Shown here: positions 1 through 7,073 of the stretch, in pieces
Layout: each line of letters begins with the position of its first letter
Position numbering within the stretch: position 1 is the first letter of the stretch
Source of the DNA: a bacterium
GTDB taxonomy: Bacteria; UBA9089; CG2-30-40-21; SBAY01
Length of the DNA: 28,037 nt
Assembly (NCBI GenBank): GCA_040757115.1
Contig: JBFLYA010000025.1
Coordinates: 1-28,037 of the forward strand
Direction of reading: 5' to 3'
The notes under the pieces: model-generated
What the model saw: the letters and a program-made list of their open reading frames with translations, nothing else
Told to the model about the DNA's origin: nothing
Databases searched by the model: none
Made by a program: the position numbers and the translations under genes

Positions 1-824
1 AATATAATGCCCCATCACTACATGTCGCCGCATCTCGCTGCGTTAATCCACTCCCTAATATCAATGTCGTCGTCCCTATCCGCAAGACGATATCCTGGCC
101 TAACTCATCCTTTGCCCTGACCTTAAACCCATACTTTATACCCACTAATGTCTTCTCTACCTGACTTAATGACCCATAGGTAAAGGTCGTCCCAGTAGCT
201 ATATACCCGGTCACCGTTACTGTCCCTTTATCTTCACCTGTCCCCGCAAAATATAATGCCCCAGCACTACATGTCGCATTGTCTATCTGCGTTAACCCAC
301 TCCCTAACATCAATGTCGTCGTCCCTATCCGCAAGACGATATCCTGCCCTAACTCATCCTTTGCCCTGACCTTAAACCCATACTTTATACCCACTAATGT
401 CTTCTCTACCTGACTTAATGACCCATAGGTAAAGGTCGTCCCAGTAGCTATATACCCGGTCACCGTTACTGTCCCTTTATCTTCACCTGTCCCCGCAAAA
501 TATAATGCCCCAGCACTACATGTCGCATTGTCTATCTGCGTTAACCCACTCCCTAACATCAATGTCGTCGTCCCTGGCCGTAAATTCATCACCTGACCTA
601 ACTCATCCACACCATTTACCTTAAATCCATACTTTATCCCTTTTAAACTTATTAGTGTTTGTGTTGACGAATCATAGAAAAAAGTAGTTGCAGTCGCTAC
701 ATATCCATGTATTGTTAATGTCCCTTGACCCGTTCCTGTTGCGGCTAAATATAAATAGCCTGAACTATAGGTTGCCCTTACCTGTCCTAAACCATCGCCT
801 AAAATTAAAGTAGTTGTCCCCTCT
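1..824 (-). repeat. Tandem repeats of 249/246 bp inside the surface-protein gene
   Basis: The string starting tcaatgtcgtcgtccc recurs at 61, 310 and 559, an exact 249-bp period (83 codons). The copies over about 1-575 differ by only a few bases. An older, diverged 246-bp copy lies at about 575-824. The repeat is in frame and continues beyond the left edge. The near identity points to recent unequal crossing-over or gene conversion. Confidence 0.9.
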
Positions 825-1390
825 CTCAGATACTTCCAACAGTTTAACTCATCCCATGCCTCTATTTTAAATCCAAACCAAAGAGAAATAGTGCCATAGT
901 TTGGATGTGCCAGGGAGTATGTTCCAGGAGGAAGAGTAGGTGTTCCTACAATATTTGTTGTCCAACTACCGACATAACCTGCGGCAGTAGCAGTAGCGTT
1001 CTCCCATGCATCACCATCATCAGCCCCGGCTATAGTCATTGTCCCTTTCGATACAGTAATTGTCCCATCCGGGACCCCATCTGCATCATTAAAACCTCCA
1101 TCAACCGCTACTGTCCCTACATCTCCTACTGTTTTAAGTGTAACCGTCCCACCAATAACTGGTGTCCCAAACTGGTCAACTAATTTTATGACCACATCAC
1201 CATTAGCCGCTTGTGCTACCCCATTAAAACAAAAAACTACTGTCCCTATGACAAATAGAGACAGTAGTCCTTTGATAATTTTTTGGTCTATAAAAGCTGT
1301 AATTTTGGACACACCTTGAGTATTATCCAATTTCTTGAACCTCGTTATAAATAAATTATGCTGGTTTGGTCTACTACTTTCTGTATCCAT
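1..1390 (-). CDS. Secreted tandem-repeat surface protein, 5' part (runs off the left edge)
   Basis: The frame is open from an ATG at 1390 to base 1, giving 463 codons without a stop; the 3' end lies outside the window. Residues 1-30 form a hydrophilic extension with the stretch TRFKKLDNTQGVSKI. A hydrophobic segment follows at about 40-58 and a likely signal-peptidase site after AQA near residue 61, so the protein is probably exported. Next is an Ig-like stretch starting GDVVIKLVDQFGTPV, then repeats of 82-83 residues marked by KYGFKV, DELGQ and GTTTLMLG. The last two full repeats are almost identical in DNA. An AAGGT ribosome site lies 5 bases before the ATG. I do not recognise the repeat as a named family; a structural or adhesive surface role is inference. 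The first 30 residues are shared with the 149-residue protein at 5965-6414. Confidence 0.85.
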   Translation of the reverse strand, partial: MDTESSRPNQHNLFITRFKKLDNTQGVSKITAFIDQKIIKGLLSLFVIGTVVFCFNGVAQAANGDVVIKLVDQFGTPVIGGTVTLKTVGDVGTVAVDGGFNDADGVPDGTITVSKGTMTIAGADDGDAWENATATAAGYVGSWTTNIVGTPTLPPGTYSLAHPNYGTISLWFGFKIEAWDELNCWKYLREGTTTLILGDGLGQVRATYSSGYLYLAATGTGQGTLTIHGYVATATTFFYDSSTQTLISLKGIKYGFKVNGVDELGQVMNLRPGTTTLMLGSGLTQIDNATCSAGALYFAGTGEDKGTVTVTGYIATGTTFTYGSLSQVEKTLVGIKYGFKVRAKDELGQDIVLRIGTTTLMLGSGLTQIDNATCSAGALYFAGTGEDKGTVTVTGYIATGTTFTYGSLSQVEKTLVGIKYGFKVRAKDELGQDIVLRIGTTTLILGSGLTQRDAATCSDGALY

Positions 1391-1493
1391 CAGTACCTTT
1401 CTCTTTTTTTATTTAGGACGCAGATTTTCGCAGATTATCAGGATATAATAAAATCTTTATCTTAAAATATATTAAAATCCTGAAAATCTGCGT
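1274..1493 (-). repeat. Leader module, copy 1 (5' leader plus N-terminal codons)
   Basis: About 220 bases, nearly identical to 5644-5862 (few differences), holding the upstream palindrome, ribosome site, start codon and first ~38 codons of the surface-protein gene. The upstream half is an inverted repeat: acgcagattttc at 1418-1429 pairs with gaaaatctgcgt at 1482-1493. A third, partial copy lies at 6298-6372. Confidence 0.85.
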
Positions 1494-1560
1494 TATTTAT
1501 CTTGCCTCCCCAAAAAAATTCGTGTCTATTCGTAGTTCTATCCGTGTGTATTCGTGGTTC

Positions 1561-3432
1561 TTATTTTACTTGCACTACAAAGCTTACAGTCGCCTCACTT
1601 ACCGCTGGTAATGGTGTTGTGCGTGTCCATTTCACCATGGTCGCTGTTGTACTGAATGTCGATGTCCAGCTACCACCTACATAATACTCAATTATCGTAT
1701 CTGTCCCTGTGGCTGGCTGGTCTAATGTTGTATTCGCCGGAATATAATCGATTATCATTATGTCTGTTGCGGGTGAACCAGAGTTGTTACGGTAAGTGAG
1801 TGTGTAGGTAATTGTTCCACCTGGTCTAACCAGTGATTTATCCCGTGACTTGGTAATCGTAATCACCGCTGGAATACCGGAACTGCAGATGGTTACTACT
1901 TCATCTGTGCGAGTATCCGGATATCCCCAGTTATCGTCTGCACCTGAACCATTTTGGTCTTTGGCAGTGAGTGTCGTTGTAGATTGCTGACCTGTAGTCG
2001 CTGTTGCAGGAATCTGCACTCCTAAGAAGAAGTAGTTGAATTCATTTGGCCCTAAACTCAGTTGTGTAATCGTAGTTGTTTCGGTGGCTTGATGCACTCC
2101 ATCTTGATTATCGTCCTTGATGATTATTGATCTCCACGAATTACTCGGTGTGAGAGTAATCGTATCTGTCCCGTTACCCATATTGCGAATCCAGTAGGTG
2201 TAATACACTGTGGTATTGTAAGTCCCTGATTTATCTGCTGGCTGTGGTAGATGGGATAGTCCATAGACCTGCTCTACGGTTGTGGTCACTTGATTACAGG
2301 TAATCGTTCCATGCCCATCCGTCGAGGTATAGACAAGTATCACATCACCTGGAGCATCTGCCTCATCTAAAGTAGCTGTGTCCGAGCCATTGATGATTTG
2401 TGTATTAGCTAATGTTAGAGTATAGAGTGGTGTAATCGCTACTCCCCAAGGATAAGAACCAACTGGAATAGAAGCCCCTACTACTTGATTTGTACTCGTA
2501 TCTATCACTGAAACACTAGCTAAAATAGCGTTAGTCACATAGGCATATCTTCCATCCGGTGTTATCGCTATCCCATAAGAACGAGAACCAACTGGAATGG
2601 GAGTTCCTACTACTTGATTTGTACCCGTATCTATCACTGAAACATTATGTGAGTCCCTGTTAGTCACATAGGTATATCTTCCATCCGGTGTTATCGCTAT
2701 CCCATGAGGATAAGAACCAACTGGAATGGTCCCTACTACTTGATTTGTACTCGTATCTATCACTGAAACATTATGTGAGTCCCTGTTAGTCACATAGGCA
2801 TATCTTCCATCCGGTGTTATCGCTACTCCCCAAGGGCCAGAACCAACTGAAATAGTCCCTACTACTTGATTTGTACTCGTATCTATCACTGAAACATTAG
2901 CGGAACCCCCGTTAGTCACATAGGCATATCTTCCATCAGGTGTTATCGCTATCCCAGTAGGATAAGAACCAACTGGAATGGGAGCCCCTACTACTTGATT
3001 TGTACTCGTATCTATCACTGAGACATTAGCGGAAACCTCGTTAGTCACATAGGCATATCTTCCATCCGGTGTTATCGCTACTCCCAAAGGACTAGAACCA
3101 ACTGGAATGGTCCCTACTACTTGATTTGTACTCGTATCTATCACTGAAACATTATGTGAGCTCCTGTTAGTCACATAGGCATATCTTCCATCCGGTGTTA
3201 TCGCTACTCCATCAGGATTAGTACCGACTGGAATGGGAGCCCCTACTACTTGATTTGTACTCGTATCTATCACTGAGACCTTATGTGAGCCATGGTTAGT
3301 CACATAGACATACGGATATGCGTTTACTTCGCCTGGCAGCACAGTATATCCTGCCCAAATCACCCCAGCCATCACCACACTAATTATCATTTTGCCCTTA
3401 TCACTTATCATTTTACATTTTACATTTTGCAT
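1561..3432 (-). CDS. Secreted seven-bladed YVTN beta-propeller with DUF11-type tail
   Basis: 623 residues from the ATG at 3432, chosen because AAGGAG lies about 12 bases upstream; the frame stays open to 3576, but those codons come from an intergenic repeat. A signal peptide ends near VNA (residue 38). Seven blades of 42-43 residues follow (about 39-335), each with YAYVTN, VSVIDTSTNQVVG, PVG and G(V/I)AITPDGR, as expected for a closed YVTN/surface-layer propeller. A middle domain (about 336-520) contains a DAPGDVI motif, and a DUF11-like domain (about 523-623) begins ITITKSRDKSLVRPGGTITYT. YVTN propellers are usually extracellular or surface-layer proteins; the ligand is unknown. The DUF11 part resembles the 126-residue protein at 4142-4522, and the PGDVI motif recurs in the protein at 4561-5511. 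The start codons read ATGCAAAATG, from the same repeat that starts the S23 fossil at 20931. Confidence 0.88.
   Translation of the reverse strand: MQNVKCKMISDKGKMIISVVMAGVIWAGYTVLPGEVNAYPYVYVTNHGSHKVSVIDTSTNQVVGAPIPVGTNPDGVAITPDGRYAYVTNRSSHNVSVIDTSTNQVVGTIPVGSSPLGVAITPDGRYAYVTNEVSANVSVIDTSTNQVVGAPIPVGSYPTGIAITPDGRYAYVTNGGSANVSVIDTSTNQVVGTISVGSGPWGVAITPDGRYAYVTNRDSHNVSVIDTSTNQVVGTIPVGSYPHGIAITPDGRYTYVTNRDSHNVSVIDTGTNQVVGTPIPVGSRSYGIAITPDGRYAYVTNAILASVSVIDTSTNQVVGASIPVGSYPWGVAITPLYTLTLANTQIINGSDTATLDEADAPGDVILVYTSTDGHGTITCNQVTTTVEQVYGLSHLPQPADKSGTYNTTVYYTYWIRNMGNGTDTITLTPSNSWRSIIIKDDNQDGVHQATETTTITQLSLGPNEFNYFFLGVQIPATATTGQQSTTTLTAKDQNGSGADDNWGYPDTRTDEVVTICSSGIPAVITITKSRDKSLVRPGGTITYTLTYRNNSGSPATDIMIIDYIPANTTLDQPATGTDTIIEYYVGGSWTSTFSTTATMVKWTRTTPLPAVSEATVSFVVQVK
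2428..3320 (-). repeat. Seven near-identical propeller-blade repeats (126-129 bp)
   Basis: Seven in-frame copies of a unit containing actacttgatttgtactcg and gttagtcacatag, with only loop positions differing. The conservation is at DNA level as well as protein level, which implies recent duplication or homogenisation of blades. Confidence 0.9.
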
Positions 3433-4141
3433 TTTATTTTTTAACTCCTTTCGCTTTTGAGAACACTTTCGGATAAATTTAACCCTCTTTTTATAGTTAT
3501 CCTTACCCACATCTTTTAGAAACCACGAAGGGCACGAAGAATTATAACATAAATAATAGGAGACAGATTTTTGCATTAAGCTCCAGAGGAGCTCTAACTG
3601 TTTGTAGAATTGAAGGACAAAAAATGTTTTTTAGCTCCGTAGGAGCGCCCTGATTATTTAATCTATTCAAACGAATATTTTACCTGTGCGGGTAGATTTT
3701 TACAAACAGGACGCCTCTACGAGGCTGAATTTTGTTACATTTCCTTTATTCTACTACAAACAGAATGCCTCTACAAGGCTAATCTCTTTATTTAATTTCG
3801 TGAAGTCCTATATTTCTAATATTCTTCGTGAACTTCATGCTTTCTTCGTGCTCTTCGTGGTTTATCTTTACTTACTTCCCTTCTTTTACCCAACTTGTGG
3901 GTAAGGATAAGCTTTTTATCAGGGATGACCACTGGTCATTTTTCTCTTCACCCTCATCCGTGGTTATGGGTATTTTCTTCTCACACCCACCACCTAAAAC
4001 TCAACACCTTATCCCTACTGGCTGCCTACTTTAACTTTTTATCCGAGACACTTCTCTATCTTGGTTGAAATCAAAATAACTATATTCACCTGTAACATTA
4101 TGTAGGTTATTAACCACAGTTTATAAGAGATTTAAAACCCT
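3433..4141. repeat. Gene-free region with two facing pairs of a ~35-bp interspersed repeat
   Basis: Four copies of a short repeat built on a GCTCC-N-AGGAGC or GCCTC-N-GAGGC mini-palindrome next to a tttgtag/ctacaaa box. Two point right (about 3576-3606 and 3631-3651) and two point left (about 3692-3728 and 3748-3780). The rest holds ttcgtgctcttcgtggtt-type repeats (about 3520-3545 and 3825-3865) also seen near 1515-1560. No coding region longer than short random frames is convincing. From 3900 to 4141 I see only a small palindrome, tgaccactggtca (about 3925). Confidence 0.65.
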
Positions 4142-4522
4142 TCACTTTATCTTCAATCGCAAAGTAACACTACCTACACCCCCTCCCTCTACTGGATTGT
4201 TTAGTAACCATTTGACTTTAGTTACTGGTAAAATAGGTAATGTATCAAAATCATCATTGTTATCATGACAATAATAGACGGTAGTATTCATATTTCCTGC
4301 TTCCTGGAAAATAGTATTTGCAGGAACTACATCAATGATAGCAATTTCATTTAAACTTACGCTGGTAAGATTTTGATAGGTAATTTTATAGGTGACAATA
4401 TCACTTGGGTTAGCAGATATTTTATCAACTTCCTTAGTTAAAATTACCTCTTGTCCCAAAACAGAAATTGGCAAGATAATCAAGATGATAAAAATATTTA
4501 TGAAGATTAACCTTAAATTCAT
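4142..4522 (-). CDS. Small secreted DUF11-domain protein
   Basis: 126 residues. The N-terminus is a signal peptide (about 1-23, ending VLGQ). The mature part is one DUF11-like beta-sandwich: EVILTKEVDK, then DIVTYKITYQN, IIDVVPANT and a closing VTLRLKIK. It matches the C-terminal domain of the propeller protein at 1561-3432 in motif order. AAGGAG lies 8 bases before the ATG. The gene starts 38 bases after the stop of the secreted protein at 4561-5511 and is probably co-transcribed with it. DUF11 domains are common in bacterial surface proteins; no enzymatic motif is visible. Its role as a structural or surface component is inferred. Confidence 0.8.
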   Translation of the reverse strand: MNLRLIFINIFIILIILPISVLGQEVILTKEVDKISANPSDIVTYKITYQNLTSVSLNEIAIIDVVPANTIFQEAGNMNTTVYYCHDNNDDFDTLPILPVTKVKWLLNNPVEGGGVGSVTLRLKIK

Positions 4523-4560
4523 TCTCCTGTCTCCTTACACTCTAAAAATAAATTTCATTG

Positions 4561-5511
4561 TTATCTTATAATTCCAATTTTACCTTTAACTTTGTAACCT
4601 TCTTCGGTAGTAATCAGATAGATATAAATTCCACTTGCTACCTTTTCACTATCTTCATTTTTCCCATCCCATGTAGGTCTACCGCTATCTACAGGTGTCA
4701 CTTCAATCGTTTTTACCAATTCTCCAGCAACAGTAAATATTCTAATGGTAGCATAGTCTGTTACATCGACAAATGTCATCCTATTATGTATTGCCGGTTT
4801 AAATGGATTAGGATAAACATAGACTTTGGATAAATCCTTACCAAAAGGAATTCCTCTTATGACATAGAGAGAAAAATGCCGCACATCTGCAGAAAGAGTA
4901 TTGGCTAAAATATCAATCACTCCTCCTGGCACCTCTACCCACTTATTATCCTGCAAGACATACATTTTTAAAGAACTTTCCCCTATTGTTGTTCCATCTA
5001 CTATGCCATCCTGATTGACATCAGGATAAGGAATAGTAATAGTAAGTTGTTTCTTAAAATCTTGTGTAATTGTTCCCTCTTCCTCATAGGCTAAAAAGAC
5101 TCGCACTGTAGAATCTATTTTCTTATAAGTATGGTCGCCATCATCCGCCAGTTCAATCTTTAATCCCTTAATTTGTTCCTCAAATAACTGAGGGGTATTA
5201 ATTGGATCTATGATAGAGATATAGGTAGTAGTGACAAAGGCATCTCCCGGAACCTCTATCTTCGTCTTTTTATCCTCCCCTACGATTACCTGAGGAGTAA
5301 AAGTAGCGACAACTGGTGTTAAAATTAGTGTCTCTACCATATTAGAGCAAACAAAGCGATTTACCCCATCCTTATAAAAGATAATTACATCTCCCGGCAA
5401 ATCAACTTCACCAAAATTACCCTCATCTCCTCCATTACGAATGATCTCTGAAAAGGATAGGTGAGGTAAAAAAACCATAAGTATCAGGCAGATAATCAAT
5501 TGGTAATTCAT
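4561..5511 (-). CDS. Secreted protein with FlgD-Ig/T9SS-like C-terminal domain
   Basis: 316 residues from the ATG at 5511, chosen because it directly starts a signal peptide (MNYQLIICLILMVFLPHLSFS); the frame extends 10 codons upstream into a fossil repeat. The early region has VDLPGDVIIFYKDG, echoing the propeller protein. The middle has an Asp-rich DVNQDGIVDGT loop and KWVEVPG / HFSLYV strands. The last ~85 residues form an Ig-like tail: VYVYPNPFKP, IRIFTVAGELVKTI, W-D-G-K-N, VASGIYIYLI and GKIGIIR at the end. This pattern is typical of type IX secretion sorting domains and FlgD-Ig-like tails. It is the upstream partner of the DUF11 gene. The cargo function is unknown. Confidence 0.8.
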   Translation of the reverse strand: MNYQLIICLILMVFLPHLSFSEIIRNGGDEGNFGEVDLPGDVIIFYKDGVNRFVCSNMVETLILTPVVATFTPQVIVGEDKKTKIEVPGDAFVTTTYISIIDPINTPQLFEEQIKGLKIELADDGDHTYKKIDSTVRVFLAYEEEGTITQDFKKQLTITIPYPDVNQDGIVDGTTIGESSLKMYVLQDNKWVEVPGGVIDILANTLSADVRHFSLYVIRGIPFGKDLSKVYVYPNPFKPAIHNRMTFVDVTDYATIRIFTVAGELVKTIEVTPVDSGRPTWDGKNEDSEKVASGIYIYLITTEEGYKVKGKIGIIR

Positions 5512-5519
5512 TCGCTTAA

Positions 5520-5760
5520 CTTCCTTAAATTCACTTTGCAAATTCTATTAGTCTGTCCTAACTCATCACCTCCTGTTACCTTAAACCCATACTTTAGCCC
5601 TTTTAATTCCATCAGAACCTGACTTAACAATTCATAATCAAATGATAATTTTTTGCTCTATAAAAGATGTAATTTTGGACACACCTTGAGTATTATCCAA
5701 TTTCTTGAACCTCGTTATAAATAAATTATGCTGGTTTGGTCTACTACTTTCTGTATCCAT
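5520..5760 (-). pseudogene. Fossil of a tandem-repeat surface protein gene (leader joined to repeat scrap)
   Basis: An ATG at 5760 opens a frame nearly identical to residues 1-38 of the gene at 1-1390, but it hits a TGA after about 40 codons (near 5640). In another frame the next bases encode a scrap of the 83-residue repeat: LSQV, KGLKYGFKV and DELGQ are recognisable. The scrap runs directly into the start region of the secreted-protein gene at 4561-5511. The simplest reading is an old copy of the surface-protein gene reduced by a large internal deletion plus a frameshift. Confidence 0.8.
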
Positions 5761-5862
5761 CAATACCTTCTCTTTTTTTATTTAGGACGCAGATTTTCGC
5801 AGATTATCAGGATATAATAAAATCTTTATCTTAAAATATATTAAAATCCTGAAAATCTGCGT
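5644..5862 (-). repeat. Leader module, copy 2
   Basis: Nearly identical to 1274-1493, including the 12-bp palindrome arms (5787-5798 and 5851-5862), the AAGGTATTG ribosome site and the first codons. It starts the fossil gene rather than a working one. The rest of the gap to 5964 holds nothing I can identify. Confidence 0.88.
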
Positions 5863-5964
5863 TTATCGGCGTCCTCAAAAAGCAAAAATATTTACATAAC
5901 TCCTGCATATCTTAAGCTTTCAGCCAATCTTGGTTCTCTTAAAGCGAATTCTTTAAGTGCTCGA

Positions 5965-6414
5965 CTAATCTTCTCTTCTTTCTCCTCCTAATTCATTAAT
6001 TTTTTTCACCGCAGGCGAGATTGCCGTTCTTCTATCCCAAATGATAAAACCTACCAATGTAAAAATTCCGGCTAACATAACATATAAAAGACTTCTCACA
6101 TCATCTATCCGTTTATTTACATCATCTATCCGCTTATTTACATATCCGAATTCTTTTTGCATTTCTTCCCTGAGGGCTTGAACTTCTTCTTTAACTATCT
6201 TCCGTATTTCTTCTATGTCCTGTTTAGTCAAATCTGCATATACACCACTACTGGAAAAAATTACTATCCCCATGACAAATAAAGTCAATAGTCTTCTGAT
6301 AATTTTTGACTCTATAAAAGATATAATTTTGGACACACCTTGAGTATTATCCAATTTCTTGAACCTCGTTAATAATTTATTACACTGATGTTCTTGAGAT
6401 TTACTACCTTCCAT
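5965..6414 (-). CDS. Small exported coiled-coil protein with C-terminal membrane anchor
   Basis: 149 residues. Positions 16-30 (TRFKKLDNTQGVSKI) and much of the following hydrophobic segment match the N-terminus of the surface protein at 1-1390, and both have the predicted cleavage site at residue 60-61 (here after VYA). The mature part begins LTKQDIEEIRKIVKEEV and is a charged coiled coil to about 107, with a tandem NKRIDDV heptad duplicated at DNA level. A membrane helix follows (about 108-127, LLYVMLAGIFTLVGFIIW) and then a basic WDRRTA tail. A short AAGG ribosome site precedes the ATG. Small coiled-coil/one-helix proteins of this layout are common but functionally unknown; no partner can be named. 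Confidence 0.75.
   Translation of the reverse strand: MEGSKSQEHQCNKLLTRFKKLDNTQGVSKIISFIESKIIRRLLTLFVMGIVIFSSSGVYADLTKQDIEEIRKIVKEEVQALREEMQKEFGYVNKRIDDVNKRIDDVRSLLYVMLAGIFTLVGFIIWDRRTAISPAVKKINELGGERRED
6298..6372 (-). repeat. Leader module, copy 3 (coding part only)
   Basis: About 75 bases closely matching 1274-1348 and 5644-5718, encoding the TRFKKLDNTQGVSKI stretch and the start of the hydrophobic segment of the coiled-coil protein. Outside this block the genes differ. Confidence 0.8.
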
Positions 6415-6475
6415 AATACCTTAATTTTATTTTTTTATCACCACAGATTTCACACATTATCACAAGATTAAAATC

Positions 6476-6677
6476 AGGTGGTGTCTTAATCTAGCATAAA
6501 GGTTGAAATAGTGTAAGAAAAGGAGATATGGGGATTATGGAGATAAAGAGATAAATTCATTCTAAAATTTTGCAAATTACAATGAATAATCTCCATATCT
6601 CCCTTTATCTCCTTATCCCCTTTTTTACACCAAATCTGCATAGATTTCACTATTAGCGTTATTTTCAGACACCACCT
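6476..6677. mobile_element. 202-bp MITE-like inverted-repeat element
   Basis: The ends are perfect 11-bp inverted repeats: aggtggtgtct at 6476-6486 and agacaccacct at 6667-6677. Inside is a second imperfect inverted repeat of about 45 bp per arm (about 6518-6563 and 6579-6625). It has no coding capacity and no clear target-site duplication. It could be a non-autonomous transposable element or an immobile long hairpin. The remainder of the 6415-7073 gap holds a copy of the cggattaaacagatt-type repeat (about 6688-6732) and the terminator listed separately. Confidence 0.55.
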
Positions 6678-6740
6678 TTTTTGTAACCGGATTAAACAGA
6701 TTTAGCACAAAAAAAATCCACTTAATCCGCTTACAATTAA

Positions 6741-6776
6741 AAAAAAAAGTGATAGCACAATTTGAGCCTATCACTC
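6741..6776 (-). terminator. Rho-independent terminator, minus strand
   Basis: Read on the minus strand, GTGATAG and CTATCAC (7 bp) enclose a 12-base loop and are followed at once by ten U residues. It lies downstream of the 648-residue IPT-repeat gene and would end that transcript. Confidence 0.75.
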
Positions 6777-7073
6777 TCTTATTAAAACCTTCTCTATGAT
6801 TAAAGAAAATACCCTGGGTATAATTAATCCTATAAAAAATATAAGTCCCAAAAATACTATTGAATTTTTGAATTTAAAAGATAATGTTTTTGTTTGGAAG
6901 AATTGTGCCCTTTTCATTAAATTTTAATCCTTTACCTGAAAATCGGGGTTCGGGGTTCGGATTTCGAAAATATATCTCCTTTCCACCCAAATCTCTAATC
7001 CCGAGAATTCCTAATCCCGTGCCTTTTCATTCACCTATGTGTCAATTTGTCGGCATAACCGTTTCCTCTGTCT

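Noticed and set aside
905-1183. 92-codon Cys-rich plus-strand frame
   Set aside because: Antisense shadow of the surface-protein gene, with no ribosome site; its composition reflects the opposite frame.
2428-3320. Regular repeats that could suggest a CRISPR array
   Set aside because: Units are 126-129 bp, in frame, and encode propeller blades; there are no short palindromic repeats with unique spacers.
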